From a bacterium (GTDB lineage Bacteria; Bacteroidota; Bacteroidia; Flavobacteriales_D; Crocinitomicaceae), in contig JANSYQ010000012.1 in assembly GCA_024742305.1 (NCBI GenBank), positions 37,387-101,386 of the forward strand: a stretch of DNA of 64,000 nt, written 5' to 3'. Below are positions 1-8,924 of this stretch, one piece after another. A program made the translations under genes and the position numbers. Numbering within the stretch: the stretch's first letter is position 1; every line of letters starts with the position of its first letter. Under the pieces are notes generated by a model. That model was not told the DNA's origin. It worked only from the letters and a program-made list of their open reading frames with translations, and did no database searches.

Positions 1-253
1 ACATAAAGAACTCTTTTAAGCGAGTGCAATTTTTGAAGGTTGACATAAATACTGCCGGGATTTTCATTGGCACGGAGAGTAAATGCACAAAGAACAAGAA
101 GCAAGAGGAGAATTGATCGCATACCTGATTTTTCTAATGATCGTAAATTTACAAGGAAATAATGGAAATACTTTCCATGGTAAAGATTTTTCCTGTCCAC
201 TTCACTCAATCCCCTTGGATTGCGTAATTTTAAGGCAACAAAAACACAAAAGC

Positions 254-1150
254 ATGATGAAAAACGTACTTTTTGCTCTTTCTTGCTCGGCGGTAATGTC
301 GGCATCAGCGCAGATTGAAACGCCGCAACCAAGCCCTGCGGCAGAGGTGAAACAAACGGTGGGACTAACAGAAATCTCTGTGGCCTACTCCCGACCGTCG
401 AAAAAGAAACGTGATATTTTCGGATCATTGGTTCCTTTCAACGAGATGTGGAGAACGGGTGCAAACAAAAATACTATGATCACTACCGATAAGATCTTGA
501 TTTTCGGTGCTGACACGTTGCAACCAGGGACTTACGCTATTTTCACGAAGCCTTCTCCAGGTGCTTGGGAAGTATATTTCTATACGGATACAGAAAACTG
601 GGGAACACCTGAAAACTGGGATGATGAGAAAGTAGCAGCGAAGGTTGCTGGTCTTACTTATGCTATGAATGATGTTACTGAGACATTCACGATTGGATTT
701 GAAAACCTTACATCGAAAGGTGCCGATTTGACATTGGCTTGGGACAAAACGAAAGTGTCAGTTCCATTCAAAGTGAATACGGAAGCCCAGGTAACAGCTG
801 CGATTGACCAAGTGATGAGCGGACCAACTGCTGGAGATTATTACCGCGCAGCCAACTATTACTTGGAAGAAAAGAAAGACATGAACCAAGCGTTGACTTG
901 GGTGAATAAGTCGATTGAAATGGACGGAGGTGAAGGAAAGTTTTGGGTACTTCGTCGTAAAGCTTTGATTCAAGCCGAATTGGGAGATTACAAGGCAGCT
1001 ATTGAAACAGCAAAGAAATCGAAAGAAGGTGCTGAAAAAGCAGGATACGACAACTACATCAAAATGAATGAGGAGTCTATCGCAGAATGGTCAAAAATGG
1101 TGAAAGGAACATCAGGAAGTAAGCCACAACGCGAAAAAGCACGCATGTAA
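254..1150 (+). CDS. DUF2911 secreted protein with C-terminal TPR-like helices
   Basis: The 298-residue protein starts with a Sec signal peptide ending at the ASAQ site near residue 20. The frame is open upstream to position 83, but that part is low-complexity and the signal peptide fixes the start at 254 (a second ATG follows at 257). Residues about 25-165 match DUF2911, a Bacteroidota beta-rich periplasmic family, with the typical RPxxKxRxxFG segment and the WRTGANKxT segment. Residues about 190-280 look like two TPR-type helical pairs (AANYYLEE, ALTWVNKSIEM, ALIQAELGDYKAAIETA). The function of the family is unknown to me. It is monocistronic and followed by two terminators. Confidence 0.9.
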   Translation: MMKNVLFALSCSAVMSASAQIETPQPSPAAEVKQTVGLTEISVAYSRPSKKKRDIFGSLVPFNEMWRTGANKNTMITTDKILIFGADTLQPGTYAIFTKPSPGAWEVYFYTDTENWGTPENWDDEKVAAKVAGLTYAMNDVTETFTIGFENLTSKGADLTLAWDKTKVSVPFKVNTEAQVTAAIDQVMSGPTAGDYYRAANYYLEEKKDMNQALTWVNKSIEMDGGEGKFWVLRRKALIQAELGDYKAAIETAKKSKEGAEKAGYDNYIKMNEESIAEWSKMVKGTSGSKPQREKARM

Positions 1151-1172
1151 TTCTTTACAACAACATTTACAT

Positions 1173-1204
1173 AAGGTCGGCAATTGTTTGTCGGCCTTTT
1201 TTTG
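1173..1204 (+). terminator. Rho-independent terminator after the DUF2911 gene
   Basis: AAGGTCGGC can pair with GTCGGCCTT with two G-T wobbles across a short AT-rich loop, and a run of seven T follows. It lies 23 nt after the stop codon. Confidence 0.75.
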
Positions 1205-1291
1205 TGGATTGGGCTTGTTGGAAAAGTTAAAGAGAATGTAGTGGCTTGACTGATTGGTATGACGGATGAAGAAGATTAATGACCTCAAATG

Positions 1292-1359
1292 AAAAAGCCC
1301 CGCATCTCGACTCCGCATTGCTTCTTGAAAGCAATGCTCGATGACCTCGGGGCTTTTTT
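1292..1359. terminator. Bidirectional terminator with a branched stem
   Basis: An outer stem AAAAAGCCCCG / CGGGGCTTTTTT encloses a second stem GCATTGC / GCAATGC. It has A and T tracts on both sides, so it can end transcription from the DUF2911 gene (+) and from the convergent thioredoxin-like gene (-). Confidence 0.85.
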
Positions 1360-1380
1360 CTTTGTCTAGTTTTATGTGTC

Positions 1381-1848
1381 TTATATCACTGACTTCGCTA
1401 ATGCAATCAATTGGTCACTTGTTTTCATACCAACGGCTTGTTTTACAAGTCTTCCGTTTCCATCGATGATCAACAAAGTTGGATATGCTGCAACGCGGTA
1501 TTTACGGGCAATCATTGGACCATCAGCATCTTTTTCCATTTCTACCTTGATGTTGATGAAGTTTTTATTGAACACATCCCCTACTTTGGGATCTTTGAAA
1601 GAAGTTGCCGCCATGCGCTTACAAGGTCCACACCAGTCCGTATACGCATCAATGAAAATCAACTTTCCTGATTTCTTTGCCTCTTTCATTGCATCTTCCA
1701 ACGATTTCTTTTTAAAAGAAATCCCCGGCGAAGGTGCCAATTTACCTGATTTATCGTAGGTAGCATGACCTGAATCCGAAGAGCAAGTTGAGCTCATGAA
1801 TGCAAGCGATAAAAATCCGACACCTACTAATGCAATTAATTTTCTCAT
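1381..1848 (-). CDS. Thioredoxin-fold lipoprotein (DsbD/TlpA-like)
   Basis: 155 residues. The N-terminus has basic residues, a hydrophobic stretch and a lipobox-like SSTC, so it is probably a lipoprotein. Residues about 45-150 form a thioredoxin fold with the redox motif WCGPC (FIDAYTDWCGPCKRM) and the cis-proline region AAYPTLL. The motif indicates thiol-disulfide exchange outside the cytoplasm. The frame extends upstream to 1911, but the signal sequence begins at the ATG at 1848. It is convergent with the DUF2911 gene across a shared terminator. A partner such as CcdA/DsbD is not visible nearby. Confidence 0.88.
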   Translation of the reverse strand: MRKLIALVGVGFLSLAFMSSTCSSDSGHATYDKSGKLAPSPGISFKKKSLEDAMKEAKKSGKLIFIDAYTDWCGPCKRMAATSFKDPKVGDVFNKNFINIKVEMEKDADGPMIARKYRVAAYPTLLIIDGNGRLVKQAVGMKTSDQLIALAKSVI

Positions 1849-1984
1849 TTGTGTTGTTTTTCGTTCTACGTTTGAACTTTGGTTCGTTAAAGTAAGTATT
1901 ACCTTACACATCTACAAGACGATTGCAAAGGCAAACTTGTAAAGCAATTGTTGTTACCTTTAAATCAAATTCCATTCCAAAAGC

Positions 1985-2992
1985 ATGCAATTGCAGTTCC
2001 ATACCGATGATTCTTCCATTCAGGACGCTGTACACTCCTTTATTAATCAATGGAGTAACGATGACGATTTCTTGCATGTGAAGACTTCAGGCTCTACCGG
2101 TACTCCCAAAACCATCCGAATCTTGAAACTGCATGCTCGTTCCTCTGCGAGAATGACAGGGTCGTATTTAGGTTTGTACACTGGACAAAATGCCCTTCTC
2201 TGTCTCTCTCCTGACACTATTGCGGGAAAAATGATGATTGTTCGCGCGCTCGAATGGAACCTTAACTTGCATGTCGTATCGCCTTCCGCAAATCCGTTTA
2301 AAAATATAACGCAACCCATGCATTTCGTTGCAATGGTACCCTATCAGACGCAGCGAGTAATTGAAGAGAATCCTGAGGTATTTCACAATAAAATGCAGCT
2401 GATTATTGGTGGAGGACCGATTCCCGCTGGATTAGAGAGTAAAATTCGGAGGTTACCGTGTCAGTCCTATCATACTTTTGGAATGACGGAGACCATCTCA
2501 CACATCGCTTTACGTAACCTCTCCAAGAAAAATTCAAAGTTTCGGTTATTAAATGGAGTTTCTGCGGGTATTGAAAACGGCAAACTACAAATTTCAGCAC
2601 CGCATTTGGGTGTGGATAACATCGTGACCAACGACTGCGTTACCTTCCATGGACCACGCGAGTTTGAATGGCACGGAAGATTGGACTTCGTGATCAACAG
2701 CGGAGGGGTCAAAATTCACCCGGAAGAAGTAGAAAAACGTCTAGCTCCGTTATTCGACGTAAATTTTTTCGTGATTGGAATTCCCGATCAACAGCTGGGA
2801 GAGCGACTTGTTTTGTGCGTAGAATCTTCCCCGATGACCATACATAAAACTCAATTAGAAGAACTTTTGCCCAAATATCACGTACCCTCGAAGGTGTTTT
2901 TCTACCAAAAGTTTATCTATACAAAAAGTGATAAAATCAATCGTTTGGCGACATTAGCCGATGAAGAGCGACATGAAGAGCCGATATTATAA
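1985..2992 (+). CDS. menE: o-Succinylbenzoate-CoA ligase-like AMP-forming enzyme
   Basis: 335 residues, the short form typical of Bacteroidota. The AMP-binding P-loop TSGSTGTPK lies at about residues 34-42, followed by FGMTETISH (adenylate motif) and the C-terminal hinge WHGRLDFVINSGG with IHPEEVE. The family activates o-succinylbenzoate with ATP and CoA in menaquinone synthesis. No other men gene lies beside it here, so the assignment rests on length and motifs; another small acyl-CoA ligase role is possible. The following DnaJ-domain gene overlaps its 3' end, which suggests coupled translation. Confidence 0.82.
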   Translation: MQLQFHTDDSSIQDAVHSFINQWSNDDDFLHVKTSGSTGTPKTIRILKLHARSSARMTGSYLGLYTGQNALLCLSPDTIAGKMMIVRALEWNLNLHVVSPSANPFKNITQPMHFVAMVPYQTQRVIEENPEVFHNKMQLIIGGGPIPAGLESKIRRLPCQSYHTFGMTETISHIALRNLSKKNSKFRLLNGVSAGIENGKLQISAPHLGVDNIVTNDCVTFHGPREFEWHGRLDFVINSGGVKIHPEEVEKRLAPLFDVNFFVIGIPDQQLGERLVLCVESSPMTIHKTQLEELLPKYHVPSKVFFYQKFIYTKSDKINRLATLADEERHEEPIL

Positions 2993-3839
2993 AATATTAG
3001 GTCTACCCGACAACGCTCCGCTATCCGATGTGCGAAAACAATATCGCAGGTTGGTGATGCAATATCACCCTGATAAAAATCCATCGCCTGATGCACAGCG
3101 CAGATTCATCGAAATAAAAGATGCCTACGAAGTTTTAACAGGAAAAAAAGCGGCTCCGGTTCAACGCCTCACGAAAAGAAAATCTTCGAGAAGTTCGTCT
3201 CCTTCGCAGAGTAACTCGGATGCAGAGCAGGCAAGACGAGCAAAGGAGGCTCAAATGCGATATGAGGAGCAAAAATTGCGAGAGTATCTTGAAAACGAGC
3301 TTTACTTTCGGAAACTTACGAGTGGCTGGCGCTGGAAACTCATGAAATCTTCAGCCATATTGGGAATTATTGTAGCCTTTGCCATGTCAATTGACCTACT
3401 CCTTCCCCATCATTATTCTGACGATATGATTACCGCGTTCAATTCTAACTCGGCCTTTGGAATTGGTGGAAAACGGGTGAGCTTGATTCAAACAGAGGAC
3501 AGCGGAAAATTTTGGATCGAACGCTTCAATTCACAGTTGTATTATGGAAATCATGAAATCTTGGTGGAGTCTAGTTGGATCTTCCACAACCCGATACGTA
3601 TTCAAAAGCAAGACAAAACAGCTACCTATGGTTATCCTATTAACTTCAATATTTTCCGATTGAGTTTTATTATCATTCCGCTCCTGCTGCTCCCCGCTTT
3701 TGTCTTGTACTACAAAAGACGAAAAATCTCATTTACTGTACTTTACCAGTTTTGTATGTACGGTGTAAATGGATTGATGCTTATTATTCTTGTTTCCGGG
3801 GATCGCTGGGCACATTTGTTAACGTTCGGATTTCTCTGA
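2973..3839 (+). CDS. J-domain (DnaJ-like) membrane protein
   Basis: 288 residues. Residues 1-70 form a J domain with the HPD motif (QYHPDKNP), which stimulates the ATPase of an Hsp70 such as DnaK. A charged Ser/Arg/Glu-rich linker follows, then one hydrophobic segment at about 125-145 and two or three near the C-terminus, so the J domain is membrane-tethered. There is no glycine-rich or zinc domain, so this is not DnaJ itself. The start overlaps menE by 20 nt; an alternative ATG lies 12 nt upstream. Its client is unknown. Confidence 0.82.
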   Translation: MKSRYYKILGLPDNAPLSDVRKQYRRLVMQYHPDKNPSPDAQRRFIEIKDAYEVLTGKKAAPVQRLTKRKSSRSSSPSQSNSDAEQARRAKEAQMRYEEQKLREYLENELYFRKLTSGWRWKLMKSSAILGIIVAFAMSIDLLLPHHYSDDMITAFNSNSAFGIGGKRVSLIQTEDSGKFWIERFNSQLYYGNHEILVESSWIFHNPIRIQKQDKTATYGYPINFNIFRLSFIIIPLLLLPAFVLYYKRRKISFTVLYQFCMYGVNGLMLIILVSGDRWAHLLTFGFL

Positions 3840-3849
3840 TTGGATTGTG

Positions 3850-3857
3850 TATATTTG
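3850..3857 (+). promoter_or_regulatory. Bacteroidota -7 box TATATTTG before the DUF4293 gene
   Basis: TATATTTG fits the TAnnTTTG consensus and lies 20 nt before the ATG at 3878. Confidence 0.55.
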
Positions 3858-3877
3858 AATTCGATAGTTTTATTAAT

Positions 3878-4504
3878 ATGTTACAACGACCACAAACCTT
3901 AGTCTTTATCGCCGCAGCGATTCTTTGTTTTATTACGGCATACGTTCCATTAGTGGGTTACTCTTCTGATTACTCAGAACTACCTGACGATGTGCAAAAA
4001 CGAGTGACTGAATCCAATCCTCAAATTGTTGTAAAAGCATCAGGTTTGGACTACCAAATGAACAAGCCAAGTGAACCGAAACTATCTGATGAGGAGTTTG
4101 AAAAGGGCATGAAGAAAGTGAATGAGCAGTTGGATGAGGAGGTTGAAAAGCGCGATCTTGGCATCATTTTCATGTTTGGTACTGCTGGATGTATTCTACT
4201 GGGATTGAGCATTATTGGACTCATATTCTTGTTTAAAAGACGCCGACTTCAAATCCGTTTTGGAGTGGTGTTGGTATTATTGACGCTTCTAGTTACCACC
4301 GGTGTATTCATCGCTTCGAAAGTTGCGCTAGATGCTATGGTAGAACTGGAGTTACTTCCTACTCGCATGAGTGATGTAGAATTGGTCACTACTTACAAAC
4401 TGGGCTTCTTTTTGTTGCCTGCGATTGCCGTGTTACTGCTTGTTGGAGTGATTTTGGTACGCAAGGATGACAATCTCGTAAAAAGCCTTGATCGACTTCG
4501 TTAA
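3878..4504 (+). CDS. DUF4293 membrane protein
   Basis: 208 residues. It begins MLQRPQTLVF, the usual start of DUF4293 proteins (Bacteroidota, four transmembrane helices). Helix 1 is at about 8-25. A hydrophilic, Glu/Lys-rich loop at about 30-95 follows, then three more helices. The frame is open further upstream, but that part is the wrong-frame tail of the J-domain gene. Its stop codon abuts that of the convergent smpB gene with no spacer. Function unknown. Confidence 0.82.
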   Translation: MLQRPQTLVFIAAAILCFITAYVPLVGYSSDYSELPDDVQKRVTESNPQIVVKASGLDYQMNKPSEPKLSDEEFEKGMKKVNEQLDEEVEKRDLGIIFMFGTAGCILLGLSIIGLIFLFKRRRLQIRFGVVLVLLTLLVTTGVFIASKVALDAMVELELLPTRMSDVELVTTYKLGFFLLPAIAVLLLVGVILVRKDDNLVKSLDRLR

Positions 4505-4960
4505 TTAATTGTAGGATTTCATGGCTCTGTCCATGGCACGTTTGTCGTCTTTCTCCTTAAGGTCCTGACGTTTGTCGTGGAGCTTTTTACCTTGAGCAGT
4601 AGCAATTTCGAGTTTTGCCCACCCCTTTTCGGAAATAAACATGCGCAACGGAACTAAGGCATTCCCCTTCACCTTCAGGAACTTTTCAATCTTATTGATT
4701 TCCTTTCGGTTCAACAATAATTTTCTATCGCCTCGAGGCTTGTGATTGTAATAGGAGCCGTTTTCATACGCGGCAATGTGCATGTTGCGGATGAACACCT
4801 CTCCATCTTGAAAAACACAGTAGGCCTCAACAATACTCGCCTTGCTGTTCCTTATACTTTTAATCTCAGTACCAGTCAATTGCATGCCCGCAACGAATTT
4901 ATCAATCAAATGATATTCGAAGCGTGCCTTCTTGTTCTGTATGTTGATTTGATTTTTCAT
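4505..4960 (-). CDS. smpB: SsrA-binding protein SmpB
   Basis: 151 residues, the normal family length. SmpB binds tmRNA and the ribosome in trans-translation, which rescues stalled ribosomes. Visible family motifs are NKKARFEYHL, GTEIKSIR, the FIRNMHIA strand, the HxPxxxRKLLLNRKEI segment and the basic tail KLHDKRxxLKEKDxKR. The ATG at 4960 is preferred over 4981 because homologues begin just before the NxxARxEY motif. It is divergent from recR, with both promoters in the 73-nt gap. Confidence 0.96.
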   Translation of the reverse strand: MKNQINIQNKKARFEYHLIDKFVAGMQLTGTEIKSIRNSKASIVEAYCVFQDGEVFIRNMHIAAYENGSYYNHKPRGDRKLLLNRKEINKIEKFLKVKGNALVPLRMFISEKGWAKLEIATAQGKKLHDKRQDLKEKDDKRAMDRAMKSYN

Positions 4961-4978
4961 GTTCACGACGGTACTGTG

Positions 4979-4986
4979 CAAAAGTA
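4979..4986 (-). promoter_or_regulatory. smpB promoter, TACTTTTG -7 box
   Basis: The minus strand reads TACTTTTG, a perfect TAnnTTTG element. It would give a leader of only about 12 nt before the smpB ATG. Confidence 0.6.
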
Positions 4987-5001
4987 ATCAATCACTGCGA
5001 C

Positions 5002-5029
5002 TTGCATCTTTCTTTTATCGGTACTTTTG
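5002..5029 (+). promoter_or_regulatory. recR promoter with -33 TTG and -7 TACTTTTG
   Basis: TTG at 5002 is followed after 17 nt by TACTTTTG at 5022. The predicted transcription start falls at about the GTG start codon (5034), so the mRNA may be leaderless. Confidence 0.6.
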
Positions 5030-5033
5030 AGGT

Positions 5034-5639
5034 GTGAAAGTTCCTTCCAAGCACATTGAATCAGCTGTAGACCAAATTGCCTCACTCCCAGGAATTGGCC
5101 GTAGAACGGCATTACGACTGGTTTTGAACTTATTGCAGCGATCTGAAGATGAAGTTCAGGCTTTTTCCGATGCTTTTACTGAAATGAAAGCCAATGTGCA
5201 TCAATGTAAAACCTGTGGCAACATCTCAGATTTAGAGGTATGTTCTATTTGTCTTGATACTAGAAGAGATGAAACTACCATTTGTGTGGTGGAAGATATT
5301 CGCGACATTCTCGCCATAGAAGCCACCGAATCCTACAAAGGGAGATATCATGTATTGGGAGGAATTATTTCACCAATGGACGGCGTCGGTCCGTCTGATT
5401 TGAACATTCAAACATTGATTGAACGCGTTTCAAAGGGCAACATCCATGAGGTAATTTTTGCATTGAGCCCCACTATGGAGGGAGATACAACGAATTATTA
5501 CATCTACAAAAAAATCAGAGAATTCGAAATTACGGTGTCAACTTTATCACGCGGAGTTTCCGTGGGATCTGAGCTTCAATACGCGGATGAAGTCACTTTG
5601 AGTCGTTCACTACTCCATCGTCAACCGTTTAAAATGTAA
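5034..5639 (+). CDS. recR: Recombination protein RecR
   Basis: 201 residues, full length. RecR acts with RecO (and RecF) to load RecA at gaps. Visible are the N-terminal helix-hairpin-helix (ASLPGIGRRTALRL), the four-cysteine zinc site CxxCGNIS..CSIC, and the Toprim domain (CVVEDIRD, GGIISPMDGVGP, SPTMEGDTTNYYI). The start is a GTG; no in-frame ATG is near. The start lies 5 nt downstream of a -7 box, so translation may be leaderless. Confidence 0.95.
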   Translation: MKVPSKHIESAVDQIASLPGIGRRTALRLVLNLLQRSEDEVQAFSDAFTEMKANVHQCKTCGNISDLEVCSICLDTRRDETTICVVEDIRDILAIEATESYKGRYHVLGGIISPMDGVGPSDLNIQTLIERVSKGNIHEVIFALSPTMEGDTTNYYIYKKIREFEITVSTLSRGVSVGSELQYADEVTLSRSLLHRQPFKM

Positions 5640-5744
5640 TTCGTTTCCATACTTCCATGTGGATAACATTGTCATACTCAAATTAATTTCAGGTTAGTCT
5701 TCTTGCTATTTTTAGCAGTGAGTATTCATTTAAACCTAAACAAA

Positions 5745-6113
5745 ATGTGGAAAGAATTTAAAGAGTTTATTTCACGAGGTAATGTAATCGACTTAGCGGT
5801 TGCCCTTGTGATTGGTGGGGCGTTTACCTTGATTGTGAAGTCGTTGGTGAACGACATCGTGATGCCAATAATTGGTTCATTCTTAGGTGAATCCTTTGCC
5901 TCGATGTCCCACACAATCAACGGCGTGGATGTTAAGTACGGACTGTTCATTCAAGCCATTGTAAATTTCTTCGTTATCGCATTTGCTGTATTCATGGTAA
6001 TTAAGGCAATTAATAAGATGAAGAAAAAGAAAGAAGAGGCTCCTGCAGCGCCTCCGGCTCCAACGAAGGATCAGGAATTATTAACGGAAATCCGCGACCT
6101 ATTGAAGAAATAA
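5745..6113 (+). CDS. mscL: Large-conductance mechanosensitive channel MscL
   Basis: 122 residues. The N-terminal MWKEFKEFISRGNVIDLAVAL region and TM1 with the glycine/alanine pore face are classical. A periplasmic loop and TM2 (FFVIAFAVFMVIKAINK) follow, then a cytoplasmic Lys/Pro-rich linker and a C-terminal helix. The channel releases osmolytes on hypo-osmotic shock. The start at 5745 fits the family; the frame extends upstream only from a TTG. A terminator follows. Confidence 0.96.
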   Translation: MWKEFKEFISRGNVIDLAVALVIGGAFTLIVKSLVNDIVMPIIGSFLGESFASMSHTINGVDVKYGLFIQAIVNFFVIAFAVFMVIKAINKMKKKKEEAPAAPPAPTKDQELLTEIRDLLKK

Positions 6114-6133
6114 CAGTTTCGCAACATAAAAAT

Positions 6134-6163
6134 AAAGAATCGGGATTGCTCGGTTCTTTTTTT
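6134..6163 (+). terminator. Terminator after mscL
   Basis: AAAGAATCG / CGGTTCTTT pair, with one G-T wobble, around a GGATTGCT loop. A T tract follows. Confidence 0.8.
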
Positions 6164-6233
6164 GTGCCTAGATTTGACGCGTACTATTTTTTAAGTATAT
6201 TGCTAATATTAATACATTCTCTCACAATCTGAT

Positions 6234-6863
6234 ATGACCAATATTTTTGTGGCAAAGCTCGACTTCGGTGTAAGCGATGAAGCCCTGAAATCCCTATTCG
6301 AAAACTACGGAACAGTAGTTAAGTGTCACATTGCCAAGGATCGTGAAACAGGAAATCCTCGTGGTTTTGCTTTTGTTGAAATGGGTACTACGGAAGAAGC
6401 TCAAGAAGCCATTCGTGCACTCGACGGTCATGCAATAAACGGAAGAAACATGGTGGTAAAACTCGCCGAAGACAGAAGCGGCGGAAACAAACCTCGACCT
6501 TCCGGGCCTCCAAGAGATCGCAATCAACAACGTGATTCACGTCCACCTCAAAGAGACGCGCGACCGCCACGAGCAGATAGTGCGGATGGACGTCCACCTA
6601 AAACCGACGACTTCAAAGCGCCAATTGCCCCGCGAGATGACGATGATAGTTCGGATTCATCAACAGTGGAAAAAACATCGAAGCGAGGAAAGAATAAAAA
6701 GAAGAAGTCGAGCGATAAGCCGGAAAATCGCGAGTTCAAAATGTCTGCCTACAAGAAAAGTGGCAAAAAGCCCCGCGTAGAGTTTGAAGATGATGATGAT
6801 TGGGAGTTGGAACTTCTAAAGCAAAAGCGTCGGGGTTGGACCGAAGACGACGAAGACATGTAA
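6234..6863 (+). CDS. RRM-type RNA-binding protein
   Basis: 209 residues. Residues 1-80 form one RNA recognition motif with RNP-2 (NIFVAKLDF) and RNP-1 (RGFAFVEM). The rest is low-complexity: an Arg/Pro-rich stretch (about 82-125), an Asp/Ser patch, a Lys-rich patch and an acidic C-terminus (DDDDWELE). Bacterial single-RRM proteins of this type are often cold- or stress-related RNA binders; the target is not predictable. It is monocistronic. Confidence 0.9.
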   Translation: MTNIFVAKLDFGVSDEALKSLFENYGTVVKCHIAKDRETGNPRGFAFVEMGTTEEAQEAIRALDGHAINGRNMVVKLAEDRSGGNKPRPSGPPRDRNQQRDSRPPQRDARPPRADSADGRPPKTDDFKAPIAPRDDDDSSDSSTVEKTSKRGKNKKKKSSDKPENREFKMSAYKKSGKKPRVEFEDDDDWELELLKQKRRGWTEDDEDM

Positions 6864-6940
6864 CCAAATCAACGTATCGGATTATAACTGTAGGACTTTT
6901 ATAAAGTACCTATACTTCCTGTACGTTGGTGGCGTGACTT

Positions 6941-7405
6941 TTAGGGCATTGAATGAAAATTCGGGTTACGCCACCCAACGTTCTCTCGCTTTAACCACAT
7001 TTCCCGAAATTCTTTTCTTTCAATGGGATGGTCAAAGTTGTAGCTCACGCGTAAAATCCACTCAATGCATTCCCTTACCTCACTACATGTTCCACTGTAT
7101 TTCTCGAAGTAACCCAACGCTCCTTTTTTGTAAGCTTTTAGCTTCACACTAACGTCTTCCTGTCCTGAAACCAGCAGAATTTCGGCGTTTACTCCCTTCT
7201 TTTCCATTTGATGAATCATTTCCAAACCCGTCGATTGTTCTAGGTGGTAATCAAGAATGATAATATTTGGAGGCGTTTCAAGTGCTTTCAAAAAATTGCG
7301 TTCCGTTTTGAAGTGCTTCACTTCATCCACAATAGCCTCCAACTCCTTTTTCAAGCAGCGCCCAAAATAGAGATCGTCGTCAAGAATAAATAATGATGTA
7401 CTCAT
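6941..7405 (-). CDS. Single-domain response regulator
   Basis: 154 residues with only a receiver domain: acidic triad DDD at 9-11, phospho-acceptor Asp52 (IILDYHL), switch Ser80 (LLVSGQ) and Lys102 (GYFEKY). The C-terminal 35 residues (about 120-154) are basic and lack a recognisable output domain. It could act like CheY/Spo0F by protein contact. No histidine kinase is adjacent. Confidence 0.88.
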   Translation of the reverse strand: MSTSLFILDDDLYFGRCLKKELEAIVDEVKHFKTERNFLKALETPPNIIILDYHLEQSTGLEMIHQMEKKGVNAEILLVSGQEDVSVKLKAYKKGALGYFEKYSGTCSEVRECIEWILRVSYNFDHPIERKEFREMWLKRENVGWRNPNFHSMP

Positions 7406-7591
7406 GTCAGTGGTAAAGCGAAATCAGTGCCGAAGGCTCTAAAGCATTGTTTTACAAGACATAAACTTCTCGTCAAAAACTAAAAAGTCATCAATTTGAA
7501 ATCGTTTGTTTTCATTTTGAAAAAATTTAAAAAAAAATTCCAACCCTTTGAAAACTCGATACATCTACCCTTTGAACGAAACACAAAAACT

Positions 7592-8041
7592 ATGAGAAAG
7601 TTATTTTATTTACCAGTGATCCTAGTAGGAGCAACAATGCTGATTGCTTCTTGTAACAAGTACGACAACGGTGGAAGCAAAGCTCGTGCCGAGAAAAACA
7701 TCAAAAAGACTTGGAAACTTGAGGCATATTACCTTGACGGAGTCGATCAAACGCAGAATCTGTTGATTAGTAACTTCATAGAAACTTTCAACGATGATGG
7801 TACCTACACGCGTAATTACACGGATGGAAGTGGTGACCAGCAGGAAGACTTGGGCAATTGGGTATTAGACAACGAAAAGTCAACTATCAACGTTTCAGGA
7901 ACGGGAAGCTATGAATTGACCAATGAAACTTCGACGGTTTCGGCATCCGATTACATCATTCTCAAATTAAAGAAAGATGAGTTATGGTACCAGTTTACTA
8001 ATGGTGGAAGCACACACGAATTTCATCTAATACCCAATTAA
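7592..8041 (+). CDS. Small lipocalin-like lipoprotein
   Basis: 149 residues. SPII signal with lipobox MLIASC, Cys mature N-terminus. The KTWKLEAYYLDGVDQT start and the later TFNDDGTYTR and GNWVLDNEKSTINV strands resemble lipocalin-like/DUF5004-type Bacteroidota lipoproteins that fold as a small beta-barrel. The ligand is unknown. The frame is open from 7496, but the lipoprotein signal defines the ATG at 7592. Confidence 0.75.
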   Translation: MRKLFYLPVILVGATMLIASCNKYDNGGSKARAEKNIKKTWKLEAYYLDGVDQTQNLLISNFIETFNDDGTYTRNYTDGSGDQQEDLGNWVLDNEKSTINVSGTGSYELTNETSTVSASDYIILKLKKDELWYQFTNGGSTHEFHLIPN

Positions 8042-8139
8042 AAAGGAGTCAAAACAATGAGAATTCCTAAATTGAGGTTTATTCGACGGGCGCACTCCAG
8101 CAAAAGAAGCGTTTGTGTAGAAAAAGTAATTTTTTGAAT

Positions 8140-8820
8140 ATGAAACGGAAATGGCTACTTCTTGTAATGCTAATTGCGGTAACCGCTTGTAAAAAGCAGC
8201 AATTAAAGCAACCAACAGATGTTTCCTTTAGCGTAGACATCAATCGAAATGCTAGTAATAATGGGAATTTGATATTTGAAAGTGGATACATCCTCCTGTC
8301 TTCCTTTGATGTAGAAGGTGAAAGACAGGAAGGTGATCCGATTGCCTTTTCGCGCAGCTTTTCGAACGGATTACTCGTTAATTTTGACGCTACTGGCGTT
8401 ATAGGCGACCTGAACTTCGATATCCCCCAAGGCGTGTACACGGAATTGAGGGTTCGATTTGCCACTTTCGATGATAACGGCGACGCGACCATTACAGTGA
8501 ATGGTTCGTTTACCAACAGCCAGGGAACCGATGTTCCAATCCGTTTTGAGTTCATGTCCTCTGAAACTTTTGAGATTAGTGGTGAAGACGACGTAAACTC
8601 CGGTGTCGTAGTATTGGACGCCGATATGCCTTCCAGTGCAATTATTCGACTCGACCCTATTTATTGGTTCGATATTCTAACAACCAATCAGTTGGAAAAT
8701 GCCAACTTGGTTGATGTTAATGGTGTTCAAACCATACTAATCAACGAGAGCAATAACGATAACCTGTACGATTTACTTGCCGATCGTGTTGATGAATCGA
8801 CTGAAGCCGTTTTTAATTAG
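8140..8820 (+). CDS. Putative lipoprotein, beta-rich
   Basis: 226 residues. N-terminus MKRKWLLLVMLIAVTAC is an SPII signal. The body is beta-rich and has a DUF4382-like feel (SGYILLSSFDVEGE, DIPQGVYTELRVRFA), but I cannot assign it with certainty. It ends two bases before the conserved part of the sigma-factor frame, so translation of the sigma factor may depend on it. Start at 8140; upstream in-frame codons are only a TTG. Confidence 0.75.
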   Translation: MKRKWLLLVMLIAVTACKKQQLKQPTDVSFSVDINRNASNNGNLIFESGYILLSSFDVEGERQEGDPIAFSRSFSNGLLVNFDATGVIGDLNFDIPQGVYTELRVRFATFDDNGDATITVNGSFTNSQGTDVPIRFEFMSSETFEISGEDDVNSGVVVLDADMPSSAIIRLDPIYWFDILTTNQLENANLVDVNGVQTILINESNNDNLYDLLADRVDESTEAVFN

Positions 8821-8924
8821 TCATCGAAAACTATACTAACATATCGGATGAAGAGCTTGTAAGCGCCTGTCTCAATAATGTTCGAGAAGCTCAGGAAGCG
8901 TTTTATCGAAAGTTTGCCGATAAA

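Noticed and set aside
3752..3877. An N-terminal extension of the DUF4293 protein
   Set aside because: These codons are the wrong-frame end of the J-domain gene; family proteins begin at MLQRPQ.
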